Positions 54,700 to 62,425 of a stretch of 64,000 bases of DNA are shown piece after piece. The position numbers and the translations under genes are program-made. The stretch is from Candidatus Dormiibacterota bacterium. GTDB taxonomy: Bacteria > Vulcanimicrobiota > Vulcanimicrobiia > Vulcanimicrobiales > Vulcanimicrobiaceae. Below the pieces are notes generated by a model, which saw only the letters and a program-made list of their open reading frames with translations, ran no database searches and had not been told where the DNA came from. The first letter of the stretch is position 1. Each line of letters starts with the position of its first letter. The stretch spans positions 1 to 64,000 of the forward strand of contig DATKQG010000053.1 of NCBI GenBank assembly GCA_035532835.1. The letters are read 5' to 3'.

Positions 54700-55620
54700 T
54701 CAACGTTCGAACGGAAGGGTCCGCTGCGCCCACCAATCCGTAAAGGAGACTCGGCCGAGGATATTTGCGAGCGCCATTCCGCCCAAACAGACGATCGCCC
54801 CGAGCACTTGATACGGCGTAAACTTCGTGTGGAGGATAGGAATGCTCAGCGCTCCCGCAAGGACGGGCGTGAGAAAGCTGAAGAGCGAGACGCGGCCCGC
54901 TCCAATCCGCGCGATCCCCCAACTCCAGACCGGATACGTGAGGAGGATGGGAAAGAGCGTTGCGAAGATGAAGCGACTCCACACGTACCATCCGAGCCGA
55001 TCGACGTGGGTATGGGAGAGTGCGACGATGCCGCCGGGTGCGATCATGACCGCGCCGATGGCCATCGTGATTGCGAGTAGAGTCAACGGCGAATACCGTT
55101 TGAGAAGCCGAGCGCTCACGACGTTATAGCCGGCAAAGACCAATGCTCCCATCAGCGTGAGCGTGTCGCCGAGCTGAAAGCGCGCCGCGCCCGCAAAGAC
55201 GCCTTCGTAGATCGCAATCCCGGCCAGGGCGATGACCGTCCCGAGCCAACGTCCGCTGCGGACGCGCTCGAGCCCGGCCAATGCCACGATGGAGAGCGTG
55301 AAAACCGGAGCAAACGCGCCGAGCAATGCCGAGGCAAACGCCGTCGTATGCGCGAGCCCGATGATCCAAAAATACTGATAAGCACCGTAGCCGCACGCGC
55401 CGCACAGGAGCAGCATCGGCCAATCACGACGCTCGACGTGCAGACGCTCGCCGCTGGCATAGACGAGCCCGAAAGCTAGCGGCGTCATAATGAGGAAGCG
55501 CATGAACGTGAAGGCGAGCGGATCGATCAGCTCGACGACCTGCTTGACGAGCACGGTATTGAGGGCCCAACAGAAGACGACGTAGAGTAGGGCGAGATAG
55601 ATAAGGAGGCGCGAGCGCAC
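54700..55620 (-). CDS. EamA/DMT family transporter
   Basis: A 306-residue, ten-helix drug/metabolite transporter with two EamA repeats (first LALLYVVFCWALNTVLVKQV, second LGDTLTLMGALVFAGYNVVSA). Members export amino acids, nucleosides or metabolites. The frame runs upstream past the divergent hydrolase gene, so the start must be internal: GTG 55620 gives a normal N-terminus; GTG 55641 is an alternative. Neither has a clear ribosome-binding site. It leads a minus-strand run towards DUF3311, SSS and RidA. Confidence 0.85.
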   Translation of the reverse strand: MRSRLLIYLALLYVVFCWALNTVLVKQVVELIDPLAFTFMRFLIMTPLAFGLVYASGERLHVERRDWPMLLLCGACGYGAYQYFWIIGLAHTTAFASALLGAFAPVFTLSIVALAGLERVRSGRWLGTVIALAGIAIYEGVFAGAARFQLGDTLTLMGALVFAGYNVVSARLLKRYSPLTLLAITMAIGAVMIAPGGIVALSHTHVDRLGWYVWSRFIFATLFPILLTYPVWSWGIARIGAGRVSLFSFLTPVLAGALSIPILHTKFTPYQVLGAIVCLGGMALANILGRVSFTDWWAQRTLPFER

Positions 55621-55644
55621 GATTCGCCGCAGTTTCGACACGAT

Positions 55645-56430
55645 ATGGCGGAATCCGCGTGTAGATTCATCGATAATGACGGCGTGCAGCTCTGCTGCGA
55701 GCGCCGTGGAAGCGGCGAGCGCCGATTGCTGTTCGTTCATGGCTGGATCAGTTCGCGTCGCATGTGGTACGACGTCGCCGATCGTTTGGCGCCGGATCGG
55801 TTTACGATGGACCTGATGGACGTGCGCGGTTGCGGACGCTCGGACCGGCCTTCGCGCGGGCACGATTTGGAGGGCTATGCCTCAGACGTGCGCAGCGTTC
55901 TCGCCGAGATCGGCGGCCCGGTAACGGTCGTCGCGCACTCGATGGGTGCAAAGATCGTCCAGTTTCTGGCCTGCGATGCATCGAATGCGATCGAACGGCT
56001 CATCCTCGTCGCCCCCGGGGTGGCCGCCGCCGTACGACCGTCGCCGCGGCATCGCGCCCAGGCGCTCGAAGCCTTTGGATCGCGGCGAGCGATCGAACGA
56101 TTCACGCGCGCTGCGATGTTTCGCGCGCCTTCGGAGCGGAGTTTCGAGCGGATCGTCGACGACGCGCTGCTCGCGCAATACGAACACTGGATCGGCTGGT
56201 ACGACCGCGGTCGAGCTGCCGACTTTGCCGATCGATTGGACGAGATCCGCGTCCCCACGCTCGCAATCGCCGGCGAGAAAGACCCGCTGGTGAGCGCCGC
56301 CCGCGTGAAGCGCGATCTTACCAACAAGATCGAGGGCGCGCTGCTGGTGACGTTGCGCGGCGCGGGGCACAACCTGCCGGTTGAGACGCCGGCCGAAATT
56401 GCGGCAGCGATCGAACGCTTCACCGCATAA
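55645..56430 (+). CDS. Alpha/beta hydrolase
   Basis: A 261-residue alpha/beta-hydrolase-fold protein. The oxyanion loop LLFVHGWISSRRMW is followed by the nucleophile elbow VVAHSMGAK (Ser about 99), an acid in AGEKDPLV and the His in LRGAGHNLPVE. It resembles haloperoxidase/MhpC-like C-C hydrolases or esterases. It has no Shine-Dalgarno sequence and starts within 4 to 25 bases of the divergent EamA start, so the mRNA may be leaderless. It converges with the pilin-like gene. Its substrate is unknown. Confidence 0.88.
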   Translation: MAESACRFIDNDGVQLCCERRGSGERRLLFVHGWISSRRMWYDVADRLAPDRFTMDLMDVRGCGRSDRPSRGHDLEGYASDVRSVLAEIGGPVTVVAHSMGAKIVQFLACDASNAIERLILVAPGVAAAVRPSPRHRAQALEAFGSRRAIERFTRAAMFRAPSERSFERIVDDALLAQYEHWIGWYDRGRAADFADRLDEIRVPTLAIAGEKDPLVSAARVKRDLTNKIEGALLVTLRGAGHNLPVETPAEIAAAIERFTA

Positions 56431-56436
56431 CGCGCG

Positions 56437-57135
56437 CTATGGATCCCACGGGAGGGCGGCCGGCGCGACGTCGTACGATTGCGCGCGCCAAACGTTCGCC
56501 GGTATGCGCGCGTTGGTTCGTGCATTCTGATAGACGACATCGATGAGCGTACCGCCGTTTGCGGTGCCGATGCTTCCCGCATCGTCGCCGGCGCCGTTGG
56601 CCGCGAGCCCGTCGCTGCGCAGATCGAGCGAACCGGCGAGGACCGCGTATGGCGGCACCGCGATCGTGCGAAAGCGGACTTCAGCGTTACGACGGGCCAG
56701 TATCGCCCCGGTGGGACCGGTGACGATCGTTGAGATCGTCGCGTCGCCGCGTCCCTCCGCTACGCGATCGTTCTCTTGCCAATACGACGCGCATCCCTGG
56801 TTCGGGCACGCCGATCCGGCGGGGCTTGGTGCCGCGCCCGGGGTTACGAACGTCACGACGCCGATCGCGCGAAACGCGCAAACGCTCGTGCCTAAAGGTG
56901 CGCACGTCGCGATCGGTATCGGCGAAAGGCTGGGAAAGGTGGACGCGCCCGGATTCGCCGCCACCGCCGCGGCGAGTGCCGTCTGCGCGCGCGTGGTTGC
57001 CGCAAGCGTCTCGCCGTTCGCGAGATCGGCGGCGCGGTGGGCGATCGTGGCGTGCGCGAGCGATGCGGTTGCGAGCATGATGGCTTGCACGAGCGCGGTG
57101 ACGAACGCGAGCAGCAGCAGGACGCGGAGCAGCAT
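56437..57135 (-). CDS. Exported protein with N-terminal hydrophobic helix, pilus-associated by context
   Basis: A 232-residue protein with one hydrophobic N-terminal helix (VLLLLAFVTALVQAIMLATA) and a long soluble Ala/Thr/Pro-rich domain with four cysteines (ATCAPLGTSVCAF, ACPNQGCA). It lacks a clear prepilin cleavage site. Position next to a pseudopilin gene, 3 bases downstream, and its PilX/PilW-like build suggest a minor pilus component. I do not recognise a family. The C-terminus is YDVAPAALPWDP. Confidence 0.6.
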   Translation of the reverse strand: MLLRVLLLLAFVTALVQAIMLATASLAHATIAHRAADLANGETLAATTRAQTALAAAVAANPGASTFPSLSPIPIATCAPLGTSVCAFRAIGVVTFVTPGAAPSPAGSACPNQGCASYWQENDRVAEGRGDATISTIVTGPTGAILARRNAEVRFRTIAVPPYAVLAGSLDLRSDGLAANGAGDDAGSIGTANGGTLIDVVYQNARTNARIPANVWRAQSYDVAPAALPWDP

Positions 57136-57138
57136 GGG

Positions 57139-57582
57139 CTATGGCGCCCCGGTCGGTGCGGCAACCGTCGCCGGCGCGAAAACGTTCGCTCCCGGCGGAG
57201 GTGCGCGATGCGCGAGCAGCAGGTTCGCGCTTGCCGAACGAACCGGAACGCTGCTCGTCGCGCGCACCGTAATGGCGGTGCTTCCATCGGATTGCGAGCG
57301 CACGTCAAGCACCATCTGTATCGGGAAGGGCGAGGCCGACGGGAGGGGAACGGTGGTCGCCAGCGATGCCGGTGCGAGGGTCGTGTCGCTGTATTTTAGG
57401 AGATCCGCGGCGACGCGAGCCTCCCGGGCCGCAGCGCGATCGATCGCTTCCTGATATGGATCCGGGCCGAAATGCCGTATCGCGATCATCGCGAGGTTCA
57501 GCAGGACGCCGAGGACGCATGCCAGGATGCCCATGGCAATCACCGCTTCAAGGAGCGATGCTCCCGATTCGCCCGATCTCAC
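57139..57582 (-). CDS. Type IV prepilin-like (PilV/GspI-like) protein
   Basis: A 147-residue protein with a class III prepilin signal: a short leader ending in ESG, then ASLLEAVIAMGILACVLG. The prepilin peptidase would cut after Gly, and Glu is at mature position 5 as required for assembly. The rest is a small Ala/Pro-rich globular domain, so it is a minor pilin or pseudopilin of a type IV pilus or type II secretion system; no other system genes are in the window. Its GTG start overlaps a 17-bp palindrome, which may control translation. Confidence 0.8.
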   Translation of the reverse strand: MRSGESGASLLEAVIAMGILACVLGVLLNLAMIAIRHFGPDPYQEAIDRAAAREARVAADLLKYSDTTLAPASLATTVPLPSASPFPIQMVLDVRSQSDGSTAITVRATSSVPVRSASANLLLAHRAPPPGANVFAPATVAAPTGAP

Positions 57583-57596
57583 ACTATCCGAGTGTG
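57580..57596. repeat. Palindrome over the pseudopilin start codon
   Basis: CACACT-N5-AGTGTG is a perfect 6-bp inverted repeat that includes the GTG start codon (57580-57582) of the pseudopilin gene. In RNA it would form a small hairpin hiding the start; in DNA it could be an operator. Confidence 0.4.
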
Positions 57597-57610
57597 CCCG
57601 AATGCATCGG

Positions 57611-58735
57611 CTAGGGGACGCGGCGACTCGCCCATCGCATCAACGGCCGCTCGAAGAGATAGGTGATGAGTGCGGCGAGCGCGATGCTGACCGCGAACGC
57701 TACGAGCGTGTACTGCCAACCCCAGCCGATGTTTCCGCGCGGGTCGCCGATGTATGGCGGCACGTGAAGGCGCAGCAGCTCGCGTGCGACGATCTGGTGA
57801 TAGAGATAGAGATTGTACGAGACGAATGCCAGAAAGCGCAGGGGCGCGTTTGCGAAGATGCGTGCAAACGCCGGCGGACTCCAGAGCAATCCTAACGCGA
57901 TCATGCCGAAGACGATCCCGAAGAGCGGCCGCCAATCGATCTGCCACACGAACGGCCACTGGTCGGCCGCACGATTGCCGTAGAGGTTCGCGAGCAGCGC
58001 CGCCAGAAGCGCGAAGCCGGCCAACGATACGACGGGCCAAAGCGCCGAACGCCGGCCGCTCCGCTGCGCTTTCGGATAGCGCACGAAGGCCCACGCCCCG
58101 AGCATCCCGCAGGCAAAGATATCGAGATAACCGGGGAGATTTTCTTCAAGCAACTCGAAGGACGTGTGCAAGCAGCAGCGTGCCGCCAGCGTGCGCCACG
58201 CAAGCGAGAGCGCGATCATCGCGCCGGCCGTCAGAAAGGGTCGTCGAGAGAAGCACCACCACACGATTGGGAAAATGCAGTAAAACTCGACTTCGACCGC
58301 AAGCGTCCACAACACGCCGTTGATCGACCCGTACGTCTGCTGCCACCAGGTATGGACGAACAGCAGATGCGCGATCACGTCGCGCCAGACGTGTCCGTCC
58401 CCTTGGGTCTGCGCGTAGCCGATGGCGTAGGCTATGGCGATCGACAGAGCATACGACGGAACGATTTTCGCGAATCGCCGATATGCAAAATGTCCCCAAG
58501 TTGGGCGCGGCGTACCGAGCAAGCGCGACCGCACGAACGGATATGCGATCACGAAGCCGCTCAAAAAAAAGAAGAGATGAACGCCGATAAAGCCCGTTTC
58601 GGGAACGAACTCGAGCCACGGAAAGGGCGCGGGCAGCCACGATATCTCCCAAACGTGGTACCACAGCACCAGCAGAACCGCGATCCCGCGCAGCCCATCC
58701 AGCACATCGAGACGCCGCTCCGCTTGCCCGGTCAC
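57611..58735 (-). CDS. Acyltransferase family 3 membrane protein
   Basis: A 374-residue, ten-helix membrane acyltransferase of the OafA/NodX type, which transfers acetyl or other acyl groups to sugars of surface polysaccharides. The N-terminal RLDVLDGLRGIAVLLVLWYHV carries the D-G-L-R-G and catalytic His, and the FFFLSGFVIAYPFVRSR segment holds the F-F-x-x-S-G-F motif (quoted in part). GTG start at 58735. It lies just upstream of the pilin-like genes and could share their transcript; a shared role in surface structures is plausible but unproven. Confidence 0.9.
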   Translation of the reverse strand: MTGQAERRLDVLDGLRGIAVLLVLWYHVWEISWLPAPFPWLEFVPETGFIGVHLFFFLSGFVIAYPFVRSRLLGTPRPTWGHFAYRRFAKIVPSYALSIAIAYAIGYAQTQGDGHVWRDVIAHLLFVHTWWQQTYGSINGVLWTLAVEVEFYCIFPIVWWCFSRRPFLTAGAMIALSLAWRTLAARCCLHTSFELLEENLPGYLDIFACGMLGAWAFVRYPKAQRSGRRSALWPVVSLAGFALLAALLANLYGNRAADQWPFVWQIDWRPLFGIVFGMIALGLLWSPPAFARIFANAPLRFLAFVSYNLYLYHQIVARELLRLHVPPYIGDPRGNIGWGWQYTLVAFAVSIALAALITYLFERPLMRWASRRVP

Positions 58736-58790
58736 CGCCGCTTCATGCGCAGCCCCCGGCCCGATACCCTGCCGAGATTGTATTACGTGC

Positions 58791-58817
58791 TTGACACAAA
58801 CCGCACGTTTGTATTAG
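58791..58817 (+). promoter_or_regulatory. Promoter with embedded palindromic operator for membrane protein/GntR operon
   Basis: A perfect -35 TTGACA (58791-58796) and -10-like TATTAG (58812-58817) are 15 bases apart. The spacer is filled by the palindrome ACAAAC-N5-GTTTGT (58796-58812). A protein bound there would block RNA polymerase. The GntR/YtrA-type regulator encoded as the second gene of the operon is the likely binder. Confidence 0.6.
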
Positions 58818-58857
58818 CCTATCGGTACAAAAGAGGGGCGACTGAAAGGATAGGATC

Positions 58858-59622
58858 GTGACGGCATTTGAGCGGGATTTTATGTCCGTATTTCTGTTGA
58901 TCTTCGGTGCGGGATTGCTATTCCTGAAGCCCGTCTTGGGCTCGCGCGCCAGCTGGATGGGGATCAGGGTTGCGGCGATCGATGCCGATCGGCTTCGGCG
59001 TGCGATAGACGCGCGTAAGATTGCTGAAGGGCCGGGCGTTCCGAACGGGAGATACGCGGGAATCTGGTTTCTGCTTCTCGCTCCGGCAACGTATTTCACG
59101 GCGCTTCCCCCGGCCGTTGCGTATGCGCTCGCGGTACTTGGTTTAGCAACGAGCATGGCTATCGAATTCGTAGGTTTGCGCCGTGCCTATCGAAAGCGCG
59201 TCGCAAGTCTGCGCGTCCGTTCGCCGTGGTCACTTCCTCCATTGTTGATGGCAGCCATGTATGTGGCGGCTGCCTCCCCCCTGGCATATGTCATTCGAGC
59301 GCAGGATGCGCTCGCCGCCGTGCTGGTTTCGGCTAGTGCCGCGGTCATGCTCGCGCTTGCATCCCGCGTTGCATCTCTGCCTCCGCTTTTGATCGGCGAC
59401 GATGTCGCAGTCGAGGAGGCGCTGGACGAGCATATTCGCACCGCACGCGCGGCGGGGTTGATCTTGCTTGCCGGAGCCACCCTCTACGTATTTGCAAGCT
59501 TTACGGGGATTGGTGCCGAGCCGCTTCATCTGAGCATCTTTGCGATCGAATTGATTGCCTGGGCCGGTTCTTCCGTCTGGCTGTTTAGAACGATGCGGCG
59601 GCCAATGAAGTTGCGAGCATAG
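58858..59622 (+). CDS. Multi-pass membrane protein, partner of YtrA-type regulator
   Basis: A 254-residue protein with about six hydrophobic helices (FLLIFGAGLLFLKPVLG, GIWFLLLAPATYFTALPPA, LPPLLMAAMYVAAASPLAYV). The layout recalls DUF1648/SdpI-type proteins that accompany YtrA-type regulators in other bacteria, but no motif proves it. GTG start with GAAAGGATAGGA upstream. The regulator gene begins 6 bases after the stop, so the two form an operon behind a promoter with a built-in operator. A role in envelope stress or self-resistance is possible by analogy only. Confidence 0.65.
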   Translation: MTAFERDFMSVFLLIFGAGLLFLKPVLGSRASWMGIRVAAIDADRLRRAIDARKIAEGPGVPNGRYAGIWFLLLAPATYFTALPPAVAYALAVLGLATSMAIEFVGLRRAYRKRVASLRVRSPWSLPPLLMAAMYVAAASPLAYVIRAQDALAAVLVSASAAVMLALASRVASLPPLLIGDDVAVEEALDEHIRTARAAGLILLAGATLYVFASFTGIGAEPLHLSIFAIELIAWAGSSVWLFRTMRRPMKLRA

Positions 59623-59628
59623 ACGGGG

Positions 59629-60003
59629 ATGCAGTTAGCGATCGCGCTCGACCTCCAACGTGATACGCCCCCGTTCGCGCAGATCGTCGAGCAAATCCAA
59701 TCGTACATTGAGGGTGGAGCGTTGGCGCCGAATGCGCCGTTACCGACGGTACGCCAATTGGCGCGCGATCTGGGGATCGCCCCGAACACGGTTGCGCGAG
59801 CGTATTTGGAACTGCAGGACGCCGGCTGGCTCGTCGGCGACGGGCGACGGGGAACGCGCGTAGCATCGCGCGTTCCCCTACAGGCCCGGCGTTCGCGCGC
59901 GCATGCGTTGGGCGAAGCCGTCAGTCGTTTTGTCGATGGAATGCGCCGCCGCGGCTATACGCTGCCGGAGATCGCCGCAGCCGTCGGAGATATCCGCGAG
60001 TGA
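59629..60003 (+). CDS. GntR family transcriptional regulator, YtrA subfamily
   Basis: A 124-residue regulator. The N-terminal winged helix (PPFAQIVEQIQSYIEGGAL, LPTVRQLARDLGIAPNTVARAYLEL) is the GntR fold, and the C-terminal 40 residues form only two short helices, as in the YtrA subfamily that lacks a ligand-binding domain. These usually repress their own operon of membrane or ABC proteins. The palindrome in the operon promoter 800 bases upstream is a probable binding site. The ATG is close behind ACGGGG. Confidence 0.9.
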   Translation: MQLAIALDLQRDTPPFAQIVEQIQSYIEGGALAPNAPLPTVRQLARDLGIAPNTVARAYLELQDAGWLVGDGRRGTRVASRVPLQARRSRAHALGEAVSRFVDGMRRRGYTLPEIAAAVGDIRE

Positions 60004-60077
60004 ACGGCTATAGCAAGCACGTCGTCCCACTTGGCCGACGGTCGGGCCGGCAGCCCCGCGCGGATCGCCGATCGCCC

Positions 60078-60108
60078 TTGACAACGCTGGCCCTCCTGTG
60101 GTTGCATA
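60078..60108 (+). promoter_or_regulatory. Promoter of the aromatic amino acid operon leader
   Basis: A perfect -35 TTGACA (60078-60083) and a -10-like TGCATA (60103-60108), 19 bases apart (or TTGCAT with 18). Transcription would begin near 60115, one to three bases before the leader-peptide ATG, which lacks any ribosome-binding site. The leader peptide is therefore probably translated from a leaderless mRNA. Confidence 0.55.
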
Positions 60109-60116
60109 GCCGAAAC

Positions 60117-60194
60117 ATGCAGCACGCACCCGTTTACGCCTACGCATATTATTTTAGCCGTCCCGTCGGGCCGGTTGGATTGGCGTTTGCATAG
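60117..60194 (+). CDS. Attenuator leader peptide, Tyr/Phe-rich
   Basis: A 25-residue open reading frame, ATG to TAG, whose codons 7-13 read Y-A-Y-A-Y-Y-F. Four Tyr and one Phe in seven residues, placed upstream of genes for phenylalanine/tyrosine synthesis and followed by alternative hairpins, is the hallmark of a transcription attenuator such as pheL or trpL. Ribosomes would stall here when charged tRNA-Tyr or tRNA-Phe is scarce. A further Phe codon lies near the end. It has no Shine-Dalgarno sequence. Confidence 0.8.
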   Translation: MQHAPVYAYAYYFSRPVGPVGLAFA

Positions 60195-60269
60195 CGAGTA
60201 GCGAGTGAGTCAGATAGCGATGCGAGCCCCTGCCGACCGGCGGGGGCTCGTTGCATTTCCGGGGCAACG
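60158..60269 (+). promoter_or_regulatory. Attenuator: competing antiterminator and terminator hairpins
   Basis: Segment 2, GCCGGTTGG (60170-60178), can pair over 9 bases (one G-U) with segment 3, CCGACCGGC (60233-60241). Segment 3 is also part of the terminator stem CGAGCCCC-T-GCC / GGC-G-GGGGCTCG (60223-60250, loop GACC). Segment 2 can alternatively fold with CC..CCC at 60158-60164, which a ribosome stalled on the Tyr/Phe codons would cover, allowing 2:3 pairing and read-through. The U-run after the stem is weak (TTGCATTT). A further hairpin CGTTGC/GCAACG (60249-60269) could compete. Confidence 0.75.
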
Positions 60270-60284
60270 GCGAGGAGAACACGA

Positions 60285-62057
60285 GTGATCAAAGCGGTAT
60301 TTCAAGGGGTCGATGGGGCATACTCGCAACTGGCGCTGGCGCACGCGCTGCGCGAACGAGGTATCGAGGCGCAGATCGAAGGCGTGGCCAGCTATCGCCA
60401 TCTAGCGACCGCCGTTGCAAGCGGGCGTGCAGACGCCGGCATCTTGCCGCTGGAAAATGCGATCGTCGGTACGGTGCGCGAGGGCTACGATTTACTCGCG
60501 GAGTACGCGCTTGCGCCGTTGGCCGAAGTCCTGTGGCGCACGGACCACCGTCTGCTCGGCGTGCCGGGCGCGACCCTAAGAGACGTGCGCGAAGTGCTGG
60601 CGCACCCGTTGGTTATCGCGGAATGCGGGACGTTTCTCGCGACGTTGCCGCACGCGCGTGCTATTCCGTGCGAAGATACGGGCGTCGCGGCTCGAGAGGT
60701 TGCGCGGGGCGGCAATCCGGCCATCACCTCGCTCGGCCCGTCAGCGGCGGCGGCGTTCTATCATCTCGATGAGTTGGCCGAACACTGCGCCGACGACCCC
60801 GGAACGTACTCGCGATTTGTCGTCTTCGGCACCGATGCGGCGGGTGCGTGGAATGATGGCCTCGCGCGGCCACGGAAGACGTCGCTGATTCTCTCGGTCG
60901 CGAATCGCGCCGGAACGCTGGCAAACACGTTGACGCAGCTCGCGCAGCGCGGCGTCAACGTGAGTAAGCTCGAATCGAAGCCACGCCTGGGTCACAGCGA
61001 CGAGCACACGTTCTACATCGACGTCGAAGGCGATCTCCACGACGAGGTGCTACGAGAAGCCGTAGCGCGCATGCAACGCGAGGCGAAGACGCTCGTGGCC
61101 CTGGGGAGTTACGACGCGCACGTGGGCGCGCCGGCTGGAGCGAATGCGGCGCCGGCACCGATATCGTCGCCTCGCGTCGAAACTCAGCCGCGATTGGAAC
61201 CGCAACCGCAGCCGCCGAGCGCTGCGAATTCCGCGTTCCCGCTGGTGGCACGGGCATCGCGGCCCGGCGGCTCGATCGTGCGCGTAGGCGCGGTGTCGAT
61301 CGGGGATGGGAGTTTCACCATCGTCGGTGGGCCGTGTTCAGTGGAATCGCGCGAGCAGATTCTCCTTACCGCGCGCGGCGTCGTGGAGCGCGGCGCCGTG
61401 ATGCTGCGCGGCGGCGCGTTCAAACCCCGTACGAGCCCGTACGCGTTCCAAGGCCTGGGCTGGGACGGCGTCGATCTGCTGGCCGAAGCCGGGCGCGCGA
61501 CCGGAATGCCGACGGTTAGTGAAGTGATGACGATCGACCAGGTCGAGCGCATGGCCCAACGCATCGACATGCTGCAAATCGGCGCCCGCAACATGCAAAA
61601 CTTCGATCTGCTCAAAGCGGTTGGCCGCGCGGGCCGGCCCGTGTTACTCAAACGCGGCCTCTCCGCAACGATCGACGAACTGCTGGCCGCGGCCGAATAC
61701 ATTCTCTCCGAAGGAAATCCGAACGTCGTGCTTTGCGAACGCGGCATTCGCACGTTCGAACCGTCGACCCGCAATACGCTCGATCTCTCGGCGGTGCCCG
61801 TCCTGCGCGAACGGACGCACTTGCCGATCTTCGTCGATCCCAGCCACGGCGTGGGCGTGCGGCGCTGGGTTCGCCCGCTCTCGCGCGCCGCGAAGGCCGT
61901 CGGAGCCGACGGATTGCTGATCGAAGTGCACTCCAATCCGCCCGAAGCCAAGAGCGATAAAGAGCAAGCCTTGACGTTCGATGACTTCGCGCAGATCGTG
62001 CACGATCTCGAACGCATACCGCTCGAACACCCGGCGTTGGCGGTAACGCCGCGATGA
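60285..62057 (+). CDS. Prephenate dehydratase-ACT-DAHP synthase fusion protein
   Basis: A 590-residue fusion. Residues 1-185 are a prephenate dehydratase-like domain (FQGVDGAYSQLA, LPLENAIVGTV, ITSLGPSAAAAFYHL), but the catalytic T-R-F motif reads S-R-F (TYSRF, about 174-178). Residues 195-275 form an ACT domain that binds Phe or Tyr (ANRAGTLANTLTQLAQRGVNV, ESKP). After a Pro/Ala linker, residues 326-590 are a type I-beta DAHP synthase (GGPCSVES, RGGAFKPRTSPYAFQGLG, KRGLSATIDE, DPSHGVG), the first enzyme of the shikimate pathway. The GTG start follows GAGGAG. The dehydratase-ACT part may serve as the feedback sensor for DAHP synthase. Overlaps aroH by 4 bases. Confidence 0.93.
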   Translation: MIKAVFQGVDGAYSQLALAHALRERGIEAQIEGVASYRHLATAVASGRADAGILPLENAIVGTVREGYDLLAEYALAPLAEVLWRTDHRLLGVPGATLRDVREVLAHPLVIAECGTFLATLPHARAIPCEDTGVAAREVARGGNPAITSLGPSAAAAFYHLDELAEHCADDPGTYSRFVVFGTDAAGAWNDGLARPRKTSLILSVANRAGTLANTLTQLAQRGVNVSKLESKPRLGHSDEHTFYIDVEGDLHDEVLREAVARMQREAKTLVALGSYDAHVGAPAGANAAPAPISSPRVETQPRLEPQPQPPSAANSAFPLVARASRPGGSIVRVGAVSIGDGSFTIVGGPCSVESREQILLTARGVVERGAVMLRGGAFKPRTSPYAFQGLGWDGVDLLAEAGRATGMPTVSEVMTIDQVERMAQRIDMLQIGARNMQNFDLLKAVGRAGRPVLLKRGLSATIDELLAAAEYILSEGNPNVVLCERGIRTFEPSTRNTLDLSAVPVLRERTHLPIFVDPSHGVGVRRWVRPLSRAAKAVGADGLLIEVHSNPPEAKSDKEQALTFDDFAQIVHDLERIPLEHPALAVTPR

Positions 62058-62425
62058 AGATGCGCGGCATTCGCGGTGCGATTACGGTCGAGTGCGACGA
62101 CGCGCAGGCGATCGTCGCCGCGACCAAACGGCTGTTGTGCGCGATGGTGGAGCGCAATCGCGTGGGGATCGACGACATCGCATCGGTGCTGTTCAGCCTC
62201 ACGCCCGATCTGCATGCGGCCTTTCCGGCGCTCGGGGCGCGCGAAATGGGGTGGGTGCACGTGCCGATGCTGCACTTTACGGAGATCGACGTGCCGGGTT
62301 CGCTCGGGCAATGCGTGCGCGTGCTCATGCACGTGAACACGGCGATCGGGCAAGAAGCCTTGGACCACGTCTATCTCGACGGCGCCGTCGCGCTCCGTCC
62401 GGATTTAGCGAAAGACGCGCGATGA
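62054..62425 (+). CDS. aroH: Monofunctional chorismate mutase, AroH class
   Basis: A 123-residue chorismate mutase that rearranges chorismate to prephenate. The class is that of Bacillus AroH: MRGIRGAITVECDDAQAI at the N-terminus, VGIDDIASVLFSLTPDLHAAFPA and REMGWVHVPMLHFTEIDVPGSL (in parts), with the key Arg, Glu and Cys/Arg region QCVRVLMHVNT. It supplies prephenate to the dehydrogenase and dehydratase encoded next. Both junctions are 4-base ATGA overlaps, so the proteins are made in step. Confidence 0.95.
   Translation: MKMRGIRGAITVECDDAQAIVAATKRLLCAMVERNRVGIDDIASVLFSLTPDLHAAFPALGAREMGWVHVPMLHFTEIDVPGSLGQCVRVLMHVNTAIGQEALDHVYLDGAVALRPDLAKDAR

Noticed and set aside
60000-60116. Longer 64-codon version of the leader frame starting at GTG 60000
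   Set aside because: It overlaps the regulator stop, precedes the TTGACA promoter and has basic low-complexity sequence; only the part from 60117 has leader-peptide character.
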